NCBI RefSeq assembly: GCF_021043395.1
Contig: NZ_JAJNKE010000016.1
Location: 21,197 to 85,196 of the forward strand
DNA from: Clostridium guangxiense
GTDB lineage: Bacteria; Bacillota; Clostridia; Clostridiales; Clostridiaceae
DNA: 64,000 bases
Reading direction: 5' to 3'
Position numbers and translations under genes: made by a program. Position 1 is the first letter of the stretch. Each line of letters begins with the position of its first letter. This document shows positions 1 to 7,860 of this stretch, piece by piece. The notes under the pieces are model-generated. The model saw only the letters and a list, made by a program, of their open reading frames with translations. It did not search any database and had not been told where the DNA came from.

Positions 1-215
1 TAGTTATTTAGCTGGTGTACTACATCTACACCACCGGCACGTCTTACAACTGAAATAGAATATCCACAGCCAATGCACCCATAAATATTTAGCTGACCAA
101 TTTGAATGATTTCAACTTCTATACCCTGCTGTTCCAGCTCATCTGCCATAACCTTGAATGCCTGACTTGTATTACCGTTTTTACGGGGACTACCATTAAT
201 AGCTATCACTTTAAT
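1..215 (-). CDS. Flavodoxin-fold NAD(P)H-dependent reductase, N-terminal part (cut by window edge)
   Basis: The 71 visible codons begin KVIAINGSPRKNGNT, the phosphate-binding loop of the NADPH-dependent FMN reductase / flavodoxin-like family. They continue to a CxxC pair (GCIGCG) typical of clostridial iron-sulfur-type flavoproteins, so the enzyme should bind FMN and pass electrons from NAD(P)H in the cytoplasm. The substrate is unknown and the C-terminal part lies outside the window. The start is odd. An AAAGGAG site (225-231) sits 9 nt before an ATT codon at 215, while the first conventional start, GTG at 209, is 15 nt away. Either a rare ATT start or a poorly spaced GTG is used. The gene is divergent from the MerR gene and has a MerR-type promoter, so it is probably that regulator's target. 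Confidence 0.75.
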   Translation of the reverse strand, partial: MKVIAINGSPRKNGNTSQAFKVMADELEQQGIEVEIIQIGQLNIYGCIGCGYSISVVRRAGGVDVVHQLNN

Positions 216-246
216 AAATTCGCACTCCTTTCTCTGCTATACGGCA

Positions 247-277
247 AGTATAGACCCTACACTTAACTATAGGTCAA
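247..277 (-). promoter_or_regulatory. MerR-type promoter of the reductase gene
   Basis: On the minus strand TTGACC (277-272) and TATACT (252-247) are separated by 19 bp, the over-long spacer typical of MerR-activated promoters. The spacer carries an imperfect dyad (CCTATAGTTAAGTGTAGG) sharing the GTTAAGTGTA core with the promoter in front of the merR gene. Binding by the adjacent MerR protein is inferred. Confidence 0.7.
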
Positions 278-335
278 TAGTATATGCAAAAAAAATTTTC
301 ATATTCATACTCCTTTCCTTACGATGCAATCATCC

Positions 336-366
336 TTGACTTAGAGTTAAGTGTAAGTTATATAAT
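336..366 (+). promoter_or_regulatory. Promoter of the merR gene with operator dyad
   Basis: TTGACT (336-341) and TATAAT (361-366) are 19 bp apart. The dyad ACTTA-GAGT-TAAGT (339-352) overlaps the -35 box and spacer, like the CTTAGAGTTAA-type operators of AdhR/NmlR-like MerR proteins. Both divergent genes having this layout suggests autoregulation plus activation of the reductase. Confidence 0.65.
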
Positions 367-395
367 ATATAAGAAAACTATTTGAGGTGATAAAC

Positions 396-818
396 GTGAA
401 CTATACCATAGCACAAGCCGCTAAAAAAATGAATTTAACAATATATACATTAAGATACTATGACCGTGAGGGACTGCTCTCTAATGTTAAAAGGGATAAA
501 TCAGGCAACCGTATTTTTACAAGGGATGATATGGAAATGCTCTCACTTATATGCTGTCTTAAGAATACTGGAATGCCCATTAAGAAAATAAAGCAATTCA
601 CAGACTGGCAGAATGAAGGTAATCATACCCTTCATGCTCGTAACGATATCTTAGTAAAACATAAAGAAGATGTTTTAAAGCAAATCGAAGATTTAAAAAA
701 ACATCTTCGCTTGATTGACCGAAAGCTCAATTATTACCATGATGCCTGCCAGGCCTATGATACGGACTCACCAATCCCAACCTGTTGCGAATATACGGAT
801 AATGATTCAGAATTTTAG
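396..818 (+). CDS. MerR family transcriptional regulator
   Basis: This is a DNA-binding regulator of about 140 residues. The N-terminal winged helix-turn-helix is clear (YTIAQAAKKMNLTIYTLRYY, then DREGLL), with the wing region GNRIFTRDD and a long dimerisation helix at about residues 75-115. Several cysteines cluster near the C-terminus (DACQAY, PTCCEY) and could be redox or thiol sensors, as in some AdhR/NmlR-type proteins; that is inference. GAGGTGA at 384-390 favours the GTG at 396; a GTG at 387 in the same frame lies inside the ribosome binding site. The gene is divergent from the flavodoxin-like reductase, and both promoters have MerR-type 19-bp spacers, so it likely controls both. Confidence 0.85.
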   Translation: MNYTIAQAAKKMNLTIYTLRYYDREGLLSNVKRDKSGNRIFTRDDMEMLSLICCLKNTGMPIKKIKQFTDWQNEGNHTLHARNDILVKHKEDVLKQIEDLKKHLRLIDRKLNYYHDACQAYDTDSPIPTCCEYTDNDSEF

Positions 819-1263
819 GTTTAATTTTAATGAGTATTTCTATCTACATAATCTTAATATACAGGGTTTGATCCGTTTGTTCTTAACTTTAAAATAATTA
901 CTGTGCTTCTATTTGACACTACTCTCCTAAGCCCTAAAAGCCTTGCAGCTATTAGGGCGACAGCATAAACGGTTTATGGTAAACAAGCACCATAAGAATC
1001 TCACCTCTCCCAGGATCTTTGCGATCCACCACAGACCGTTTTATGACCATGCCTTCTCGCTCTTCACATTCGATGGCATAATCACTCATTCACAGCAAAG
1101 CTTGATTTCAATTACTTCCTTTCTGAATTTTTTGCAAAAAATAGACATTCATTTCTGAACATCTAAACTAAAAAAGAGAGATTATTTTTCACAGTATCCC
1201 TTATTAATTTTATTCTGTTTTGACTCCATCTAATATTAATATTTAAAAATATACAATTACCCA
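819..1263. other. Intergenic stretch with a possible 45-codon ORF remnant
   Basis: No convincing gene lies between merR and the convergent lysR gene. A 45-codon ORF on the minus strand (1089 to 952) reads MSDYAIECEEREGM, then VDRKDPGRGEILM, and ends at a TAA. It has no ribosome binding site, and I do not recognise it. The segment from about 950 to 1090 is less AT-rich than its surroundings, so it may be a scrap of a transferred gene. Plus-strand ORFs here have no start signals and look accidental. Confidence 0.3.
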
Positions 1264-2151
1264 TTATTTTATTTTCAGTTCTTGATCTATGAGGTCAAGA
1301 AATACCCTGAGCGCTGGTGATACCCATTTGTCTTTATGATATATAATCTGCGTCGATATATGAAACTCAGGACCCTTCCATGGAAGCTCAACCAAGCTCC
1401 TTTCGTCCAAATCCTTCTTAACAGCAGCCTTGACAAGTAGGCATACTCCAAATCCATTGGCCGCAAATTGCTTTTCAGCCTGAAGGCTACTCACGGATAT
1501 TATGGATCGAAACCTAGCCTTCTCTCCAGTCATCATGCCCTCTAAAAGATCTCGGTAACTACAACCGCTTTCACTGATAATCAACGTTTCATTAATCAGA
1601 TCACTCGGGTATATTTCTTGCTTTTGCGCCAAGGGATGTTGAGGTGCACACACAAGAACCATGCTTTCAGGGTAAGATGCTTCAATAATCAAATCCTGTT
1701 CTGCTGTTTCTTGGTCATACATAATGGCTGCGTCAATAGTATTCTTTCTTATGTAATTTTTAAATTCAGAACAAGGACCGAATTTAAAATCGAAATCAAT
1801 ATCCGGAAGCATTTGATGATAAACACCAAATACTTTTGAAAGCCTGATGATAGCCAGAGATTCCGCTATTCCTAAAGTTATGGTTCCTCTCGGAGCCTCT
1901 CCTGAAACAGCGGTAAACGCTTCTTCAGAAAGATCTATTAAGCGCTCTGCATAGACAAGAAGTGTTTGCCCCGCATAGGTCAAACTGATTTGTTTTCCCA
2001 ATCGTTCGAATAGTTTAACCTTGAGCTCTTCCTCTAATAGCTGAATTTGAGAAGTGATCGTGGACGGTGCATAATCCAATTGTTTAGAAGTTTCTACAAA
2101 ACTACCTAATTTCGCAGCTGTAACGAAAGTTCTAAGATGCTTAATTTCCAT
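1264..2151 (-). CDS. LysR family transcriptional regulator
   Basis: A 295-residue LysR-type regulator of normal family length. Residues 1-60 are the winged helix-turn-helix (MEIKHLRTFVTAAKLGSF, then STITSQIQLLEEEL and LFERLGKQISLT), and residues 90-290 form the periplasmic-binding-protein-like effector domain. It works as a dimer or tetramer on promoter DNA in response to a small molecule. It is divergent from an MFS transporter, with a 24-bp inverted repeat in the shared upstream region, so control of the transporter by a transported or related metabolite is the natural reading. The effector cannot be told from sequence. Its C-terminal end faces the intergenic remnant and no terminator is obvious. 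Confidence 0.9.
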   Translation of the reverse strand: MEIKHLRTFVTAAKLGSFVETSKQLDYAPSTITSQIQLLEEELKVKLFERLGKQISLTYAGQTLLVYAERLIDLSEEAFTAVSGEAPRGTITLGIAESLAIIRLSKVFGVYHQMLPDIDFDFKFGPCSEFKNYIRKNTIDAAIMYDQETAEQDLIIEASYPESMVLVCAPQHPLAQKQEIYPSDLINETLIISESGCSYRDLLEGMMTGEKARFRSIISVSSLQAEKQFAANGFGVCLLVKAAVKKDLDERSLVELPWKGPEFHISTQIIYHKDKWVSPALRVFLDLIDQELKIK

Positions 2152-2189
2152 TTGTTACCTCCATATTCAAAAATACTGAATTATCAATT

Positions 2190-2213
2190 CATTTTATTTC
2201 GTTTTATAAAATG
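2190..2213. promoter_or_regulatory. Inverted repeat, candidate LysR operator
   Basis: CATTTTAT (2190-2197) and ATAAAATG (2206-2213) form a perfect 8-bp inverted repeat with an 8-nt spacer. It sits in the shared upstream region, 39 bp before lysR and 57 bp before the transporter start. Position and symmetry suit a LysR-type binding site; direct evidence is lacking. Confidence 0.5.
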
Positions 2214-2269
2214 ATATATCTATGTTAAGATGATGTCAATAAAAGTTTGTATATGAGGAGAATTTGTAT

Positions 2270-3496
2270 ATGAAGAAATTTAATTATAAATGGGTTATAC
2301 TAGTATTATCTTTTTTAGGTTTGCTTTCCGTACAAGGAACAAGAAGCACATTCGGTGCTTTTCTTCAACCATGGGAAACTGCTTTTTCCACTAACCGAGA
2401 AACCATGTCTTTAATAGCTATGTTGAGTTTTGTCATTTATGGAATTTCCCAGCCCATCATCGGCAAATTGATAGACCGTTATAGTGTTAAAAAGATATTT
2501 TCCATTAGTACTTTGTTGGTTGGAATCAGCACTATCTTAACTTATTTTGCTGAGAATGTATGGCATATAGCTTTTCTCTACGCTGTGATCGCTTCCATAG
2601 GCTTTGGCGGAGCATCAGGAATAGCTGCAACCGTAGCAGTAACAGAGTGGTTTCAAGAAAAACGTGGCTTTGCATTAGGAATCATCAATGCGGGATCAAG
2701 CGCAGGCCAATTAATTCTTGTTCCGTCCTCTTTATTGCTTATAAACAGATTTGGCTGGAAGCCAGCTACTCTTGCTTTAGGGTTATTTCTTACGTTTTTC
2801 ACCTTCCCGATTCTAGCAATATTTTTTCGGTCCGCTTCAACAGAGAAATGTTTGAAGCTTTATAAAGAAAAAACACATAATGTTGAAATAAACAATAACG
2901 TTTCTCATCATTCTGTTTTTAATCTAAAGAGTACTTTTATGATCATCAAAAGCCGTAGGTTTTGGTTTCTTGCTATACCTTATTTAATCTGTGGTTATAC
3001 GACTACCGGATTGATGGATACTCACCTGATCTCACTCGCACATGGGCATGGATATTCAGAAACCATGGCTGGCACGGCAGTAAGTTTGCTTGCCGCTTTT
3101 AACATTTTGGGAACACTCCTGTCTGGCTTTTTTGCTGACCGATGGAATAACCGTAAATTTTTAGCGGGATTATACATTATTAGGGCAATCTCAATTCCTA
3201 TTTTGTTTGTTTCCGGACATAATTTTATACTGTTACTGTTTTCAATCATTTTCGGGTTCGTCGATTTTGCTACAATAGCCCCTACTTCTATACTTGCTAC
3301 AAATTTTTATAAAGGCGATCTTATAGGGTATGCTTTGGGCCTCCTTTATTTAAGCCATCAAATAGGCTCCGCATTGGGCGCATATATTCCCGGTCTTTTC
3401 TTTCAGATAACAGGGAATTACAATATCTCATTGGCTTCAGCTATTGTATTATTAATTGTTGCCTCAATATTAAGCTTTCTGTTACCGGGTTATTGA
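2270..3496 (+). CDS. MFS transporter, oxalate/formate antiporter-like
   Basis: An integral membrane carrier of about 408 residues with twelve predicted hydrophobic segments in two halves split by a charged central loop near residues 190-225. The MFS loop motif A is present after the second segment (GKLIDRYSVKK). The N-terminal half (QGTRSTFGAFLQPW, GASGIAATVAVTEWF, then KRGFALGI) resembles the oxalate/formate antiporter and monocarboxylate-type MFS subfamily, suggesting an organic anion substrate, which is inference. GAGGAG at 2255-2260 selects the ATG at 2270 (9 nt), not the in-frame TTG at 2264. It is divergent from the LysR gene, which probably regulates it, and a strong hairpin follows. 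Confidence 0.85.
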   Translation: MKKFNYKWVILVLSFLGLLSVQGTRSTFGAFLQPWETAFSTNRETMSLIAMLSFVIYGISQPIIGKLIDRYSVKKIFSISTLLVGISTILTYFAENVWHIAFLYAVIASIGFGGASGIAATVAVTEWFQEKRGFALGIINAGSSAGQLILVPSSLLLINRFGWKPATLALGLFLTFFTFPILAIFFRSASTEKCLKLYKEKTHNVEINNNVSHHSVFNLKSTFMIIKSRRFWFLAIPYLICGYTTTGLMDTHLISLAHGHGYSETMAGTAVSLLAAFNILGTLLSGFFADRWNNRKFLAGLYIIRAISIPILFVSGHNFILLLFSIIFGFVDFATIAPTSILATNFYKGDLIGYALGLLYLSHQIGSALGAYIPGLFFQITGNYNISLASAIVLLIVASILSFLLPGY

Positions 3497-3518
3497 GGTA
3501 ACATGATCATTATAAAAC

Positions 3519-3556
3519 AACAATATCTCCATGGATTATTCCGTGGAGATATTGTT
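3519..3556 (+). terminator. Terminator-like hairpin after the MFS gene
   Basis: AACAATATCTCCATGG (3519-3534) pairs with CCGTGGAGATATTGTT (3541-3556) over 16 positions with one G-U type pair and a 6-nt loop. It lies 22 bp after the transporter stop. The following T-run is weak, so termination efficiency is uncertain. It also marks the end of the conserved-looking left segment. Confidence 0.6.
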
Positions 3557-3680
3557 ATAGATATTCATCTTAAAACTTATTGCAAGCCACGCTTACACTT
3601 TTCTTCAGATACTTTTTTAATTGCTCTTGTTACAATTTTTCTATTTCGGCTTTTTCAATTTCTAATAGTCCATTAACATT

Positions 3681-3999
3681 TTACATATGTGTATCTTCAC
3701 ACTCCATATCAATAACTACAGAAACATTAATATATTTTTCCAACTGCTTATTGCAAATTTTATCTCCCTCATTTGTAAAAACAAAATGGTTGAAGAAGTG
3801 CCTAAAATTAAGGATTTCTATATAGTTTTTCGTTGTAGCAACACGCAAGTCTCCACATGCATGAAGACGAGCTATAAGGTGAAAAGGAAACACATATGTT
3901 ATATATTCCTTTCAATATAAAAATACTATTAACTTCGTTATGTTGATTATAATCACCTAAATCTATCTCGTTATATTTTGGCAAGCTTTTTAATATCAA
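3681..3999 (-). pseudogene. Decayed, probably frameshifted ORF
   Basis: Two overlapping minus-strand frames read as one broken coding sequence. Codons from 3999 give a 63-residue peptide (KYNEIDLGDYNQHNEVNSIF), and the next frame continues from about 3893 with FPFHLIARLHACGDLRVATT and a hydrophilic tail ending at 3681. A shift around 3830-3890 would join them. Neither piece has a good ribosome binding site, and I do not recognise a family. The whole 3557-4055 stretch holds nothing else. It fits a degraded accessory gene at the left edge of the island. Confidence 0.3.
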
Positions 4000-4055
4000 T
4001 ACCTCGTTTAATATGTGCTATTATTGTAATTCATTATTATAGTTTCAAATCTAAC

Positions 4056-5060
4056 TTAGTCCCATGATTTATTTACAATAAACTCTTTTTCATAATGCCA
4101 TAAAAAATTATGTACATATGATAAATTGAACTCAAACGAATTTTTAAAGTATTTAAAAAGTTCCCTGCAAATATTATTAAAAAATATATACTCTTGAGCA
4201 TTTTCAACTGAAAAGAAAATATCAATTAATTTAAATCTATGCATTGCATTAATTGCATTTTGTTCAATAACTGTATACTCCCTTGGATATAATCCAGCTA
4301 ACATTTCAGTTATAAAGAAAATCCCCCCACCTGAAATTCCATATTTTGAATTCACTCCGATACAATTAGTTATTCTTTCTTCAATTAGTATTGAACTATT
4401 TTTTAGATAATCAATCATATTAATAAATTTCGAATATTCATTTTCTATATTTTTTAGTAGCTGTTGTTTTCCTCTAGATTTCATAGTATTATTATTAATA
4501 ATATCAATTGCTTTGTTTTTATTTTGAATAAGCTTACTATTCCAAAGTAACTTATTCAAACTTTCTGTTGTATCATTATGCCATTTACAATCCTTAAATA
4601 TACGTCCTTGTGTATTTACATTAACTTCATAATTGGCAATAGCCTCATACAAGTAAGCAGAAATATATATTTTTTCTGGTTTTTGCATATATTCTTTACA
4701 TGGTAATGTTGGGCAATCTATTAGAGGGATATTTTCTCCCTGTGCCCCACCTGTCATAAACCATTTGTAAGACTCTCCATTTGTACAACAAAAATATGGA
4801 GTTCCAAGCCTCTGAGCATAAGATTCGGCTTGTGGAATTGCAAAATTTATATTGTTATCACTATCTTTTTTTACCTCTATTACCGCAAATGGTACTTTAC
4901 TATTATTTTCAAGATAGATACTACAAACAATATCTGCCCACACCACAGTTCTTCCAATTTGTACAGGAACTCTACCATATCCATCTATGCTACCTTCATC
5001 AAATCCAATACTTTTTAGATAAGGAATAACTTTTTTATATGCTATATCTGCTTCATTCAT
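4056..5060 (-). CDS. HsdR-N-type (PD-(D/E)XK) nuclease-domain protein
   Basis: A 334-residue protein. Residues 1-110 match the type I restriction enzyme R N-terminal nuclease fold (HSDR_N): D43 in WADIV, E62 and K64 in VIEVKK, and the downstream Q77 of QAESYAQ, then TPYFCCTNGESYKWF. The helicase motor of HsdR is absent; residues 150-334 are helical and unrecognised. It could be a stand-alone DNA nuclease, or a modified-base or end sensor. The start has a good site (AGAGAGGT 7 nt upstream). It lies 70 bp downstream of the RES-domain gene on the same strand, so the two probably form an operon. A defence role is inferred from the domain and the neighbourhood. Confidence 0.75.
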   Translation of the reverse strand: MNEADIAYKKVIPYLKSIGFDEGSIDGYGRVPVQIGRTVVWADIVCSIYLENNSKVPFAVIEVKKDSDNNINFAIPQAESYAQRLGTPYFCCTNGESYKWFMTGGAQGENIPLIDCPTLPCKEYMQKPEKIYISAYLYEAIANYEVNVNTQGRIFKDCKWHNDTTESLNKLLWNSKLIQNKNKAIDIINNNTMKSRGKQQLLKNIENEYSKFINMIDYLKNSSILIEERITNCIGVNSKYGISGGGIFFITEMLAGLYPREYTVIEQNAINAMHRFKLIDIFFSVENAQEYIFFNNICRELFKYFKNSFEFNLSYVHNFLWHYEKEFIVNKSWD

Positions 5061-5130
5061 AGTTTTACCTCTCTGCGTTTCATAATACTATTATTCTTTA
5101 ATGCTCAAACTTTGATTACTACGTTTACTC

Positions 5131-6012
5131 TCAATATACACCATATTTAATCTTTACAGATCTATCTGGCAAACAATATTTGTTTCTATCAAACAGAACT
5201 AAATTTGTTCCTTTTTTACCTATTAATTTCATCCTTGTACTTGGATATAGTATACCTACACAACCTAATTTTTCAGCTTCTTCTGCCAAAATATGAAACA
5301 GTTTGTATTCAACTTCAGGATTTTCATTTTGAGCAATCGGACTAAAAATAGTATCAATGAAGTAATCATTTTTTACTTTCTCAGTTGTTTTATATAATGT
5401 TTTCCAAAAAATTTTCTCAATATTATTGAATGATTCCATTATATTTTTTTCACTGTCATTTGGTATATTTTTAAACTTGCTTTCCATTTCTGAAATTCCT
5501 TCATTAAATTTTTTATCCAAATAATTTTTTTCAATATCTAAGTTCAAAATTTTCTCATCTTTATAATCTTCATTAATCAAAAATTTGGCTATTGAAATCT
5601 TTATATTTTTATTAGGTTCTGCCCTAACTTCATTAATACAAGTTAAATCGCATGAATTCCAATACGAATCTTCTACTGTCATACTCTTGTATACTGAGCA
5701 TCCCAAATATAAAAACATTTTATTATCAGGGTTCCATCGATTTAATGTTCCTTTATTTGGTATAAAAGCATCATAGTTAGTCACATAATCAGGAAATTCT
5801 TCACTTGACTTTAAAGCCCTACATAAATATTTTATATGTTTTAATTTTATAAACGCATTTTCCTGATTTATTATATAATCTAATTTATTTTTAATATATT
5901 TCCGTGAATTCTCTTGATTTTCTAAGTACATATTTATTAACCATCTCTTGTTATCATCACAAGTTTCAGTCATATTTTTAATAATATTCTTTGCCTCATT
6001 ATCAAAACTCAA
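5131..6012 (-). CDS. RES-domain protein (putative NAD+-degrading toxin)
   Basis: A 293-residue protein whose central and C-terminal parts resemble the RES domain, a fold known from toxins that destroy NAD+ by phosphorolysis or hydrolysis. Matching points are N91-R92 (LNRWNP), FLYLGCSVYKSMTVEDSYW with E128 in NEVR, and the end GILYPSTR (S258) followed by NLVLFD. R92, E128 and S258 are the likely R/E/S residues. Residues 1-75 are a helical extension not seen in minimal RES toxins. The start codon is TTG at 6012, set by GGGAG 6 nt upstream. No Xre-type antitoxin gene is adjacent, which is unusual for RES toxins; the partner downstream is the HsdR-N-like nuclease. A palindrome lies just upstream. 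The domain call is by eye. Confidence 0.65.
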   Translation of the reverse strand: MSFDNEAKNIIKNMTETCDDNKRWLINMYLENQENSRKYIKNKLDYIINQENAFIKLKHIKYLCRALKSSEEFPDYVTNYDAFIPNKGTLNRWNPDNKMFLYLGCSVYKSMTVEDSYWNSCDLTCINEVRAEPNKNIKISIAKFLINEDYKDEKILNLDIEKNYLDKKFNEGISEMESKFKNIPNDSEKNIMESFNNIEKIFWKTLYKTTEKVKNDYFIDTIFSPIAQNENPEVEYKLFHILAEEAEKLGCVGILYPSTRMKLIGKKGTNLVLFDRNKYCLPDRSVKIKYGVY

Positions 6013-6027
6013 TACTTTCTCCCTTCT

Positions 6028-6053
6028 ATAATCTTATATTTTAATAAGATTAT
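6028..6053. promoter_or_regulatory. Perfect palindrome upstream of the RES gene, candidate operator
   Basis: ATAATCTTAT (6028-6037) and ATAAGATTAT (6044-6053) form a perfect 10-bp inverted repeat with a 6-nt spacer, directly before the ribosome binding site of the RES gene. A further half-site (ATAATCTTA) follows near 6063-6071. It could be an operator for self-repression, as in toxin operons, or an RNA hairpin in the leader. Confidence 0.5.
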
Positions 6054-6382
6054 ATCATTCATAATAATCTTAGTTTTACAAATCTATATACTTTTAAATA
6101 ATGTATTAACCTTTATCTATCCAAACTATTACCTATATTAATTAATTTTGATCTACTTATTGTATAAGAATTACAAATTAAGCATATTTTTCAATTAACA
6201 ATATATTTTAGTCTTTTCCTGTAACGAACCATCTTTCTAATAAATGCTACTGCTATTTTTATTTTATAAATTTTTCATATGAAAACATTCCGATTAATTC
6301 GCATACTTACTTTTATACGTTTTAACTACTCATATTAATTATTATTAATCATCCAATCAACTCCAAATTAATTCAAGTATAA
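6054..6382. other. AT-rich gap, no gene seen
   Basis: Very AT-rich sequence between the RES gene and the end of the three-gene cassette. No ORF with a ribosome binding site and no strong hairpin was found. It should contain the promoter of the leftward RES operon. Confidence 0.5.
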
Positions 6383-7846
6383 TTATTGTTTTATAGCTGT
6401 TAACATGTATGGATGTAATTTATTCAACGAATCATTAATAATATAGCAAAGATACCCATTATCAACTTTAAAAGCTGCATCTGTTGGTAAATAATCAAAT
6501 GTTGGTAATTGCTTTACTTCGGCTGACCTTCCCTTTAATTCACTTAAATCTAAAGTTTTTAACGTATAATTAAATTTAAAGCCATCCATATCAAATATAA
6601 AATAATATACTCTATTATTAAAAAAAGCAAAGCTTCTCTTATCTTTAAAATAATTTCCAAAATCCATATCAACATGTATATATTTATCAATTAATTCAAT
6701 ATTACCATTTTTATACGTGTATCTCATTAAACTTACACTGCTATCAAGAGCGCCTGATGTATTTGAAGGATAATCATAATGTTTATTTGAAAAAATCATC
6801 TGATCGTCATTTAAAAAATATATAATTTTGCAATCTTCTATTTTACATATTTGGCCATTATCTGTATTTATAATATAGCAAATTGGTTGTTGGTAATCAC
6901 CTTTATGCACAATTAAATGCTTATTGGCAGATGCCATCATAAATTTATCTATATCAACATACCCTATATCTTCTAAAACAATATTTTCTTTACTCCCATT
7001 AATCATCCTACTTTTTATTACATTAATGCTCCCATAAGATGTTCGCATTTCTTCGAGGTAATATACTCTATTTTTTATTACTTGATATCCATTTTCTATA
7101 TACTGAGAATTTGCATAATATCCATCCCCGTATCCTTTATCACAATAAGGATGCAAGTTAATCAAAAAGTTTTTCCAAGCCTCTTTATCAAATTCAATTT
7201 CCTCTAACATTTCAATTTGTATATCTTCAGGAACAAATCCATATTTTTCTGATATCCCCTTACATCCAGTAGCCTTGTAAATATTATCAATATTTTTTTG
7301 AATTTCAAAAAAACCCTTACTATTTACAGAAAAATACGAAAATAATTCTTTATAGTAATTAAGGTAGCTATGATTTTTGTTCCCCAAAAATAAAAACTCC
7401 ATTAATGTCTGTAGAATAGCTTTTTGCACACTAGTATTTTCAATATTTTCAATTGAAGATACGTCCACACAAGCTTGCGGATTTAAAACGTTAATATATT
7501 TTAAAACAGATCTAACAAATTCTCTCTGATATTCATTTATATTTTCAATATCATTTGCAATCGTAATAAGTATCGCAGCTAAAAATTCCTTTTCATCACA
7601 ATTAAGGTTCTTTGCAATATCATACTTCGTATTAAGATCATATATCTCCTTTTTCTGTTTCATTGAAAGTTCATCTATAATTGTATCTGTTACATCGCTA
7701 ATATCATTTAGTTTATCTTTAACTTCCTTTCCTACCTTTTCAATTGCTTCTTCCTGATTACGAAATTTTTCCTCGAAAGGTTTTGCTCCTGCTATCATTC
7801 CTTCTTTAAATTTATTTTTTTTACCAAATAACTTGTCAAATATCAT
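6383..7846 (-). CDS. Uncharacterised 487-residue protein, last gene of a three-gene cassette
   Basis: I do not recognise a family. The first 65 residues are charged and helical (LFGKKNKFKEGMIAGAKPFE, then KVGKEVKDKLNDISDVTD), residues 70-220 are a helical domain, and from about residue 235 the protein turns into repeated short beta-type stretches rich in aromatic residues (VIKNRVYYLEEM, NRVYYFIFDMDGFKFNY). This resembles a WD- or DUF5050-like propeller, but that is a guess. There is no signal peptide or transmembrane segment. AGGAGG lies 7 nt before the ATG and the gap to the upstream gene is only 14 bp, so it is co-translated with the 7861-9009 gene. It may be the sensor or scaffold half of an undescribed pair. 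Confidence 0.7.
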   Translation of the reverse strand: MIFDKLFGKKNKFKEGMIAGAKPFEEKFRNQEEAIEKVGKEVKDKLNDISDVTDTIIDELSMKQKKEIYDLNTKYDIAKNLNCDEKEFLAAILITIANDIENINEYQREFVRSVLKYINVLNPQACVDVSSIENIENTSVQKAILQTLMEFLFLGNKNHSYLNYYKELFSYFSVNSKGFFEIQKNIDNIYKATGCKGISEKYGFVPEDIQIEMLEEIEFDKEAWKNFLINLHPYCDKGYGDGYYANSQYIENGYQVIKNRVYYLEEMRTSYGSINVIKSRMINGSKENIVLEDIGYVDIDKFMMASANKHLIVHKGDYQQPICYIINTDNGQICKIEDCKIIYFLNDDQMIFSNKHYDYPSNTSGALDSSVSLMRYTYKNGNIELIDKYIHVDMDFGNYFKDKRSFAFFNNRVYYFIFDMDGFKFNYTLKTLDLSELKGRSAEVKQLPTFDYLPTDAAFKVDNGYLCYIINDSLNKLHPYMLTAIKQ

Positions 7847-7860
7847 ATAGATTCCTCCTG

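Noticed and set aside
943..1158. 71-codon plus-strand ORF after merR
   Set aside because: No ribosome binding site; the opposite strand has an equally weak ORF. Kept only as an intergenic remnant.
5131..6012. Classical RES-Xre toxin-antitoxin pair
   Set aside because: No Xre-like antitoxin gene is adjacent on either side, so the canonical label is not supported.
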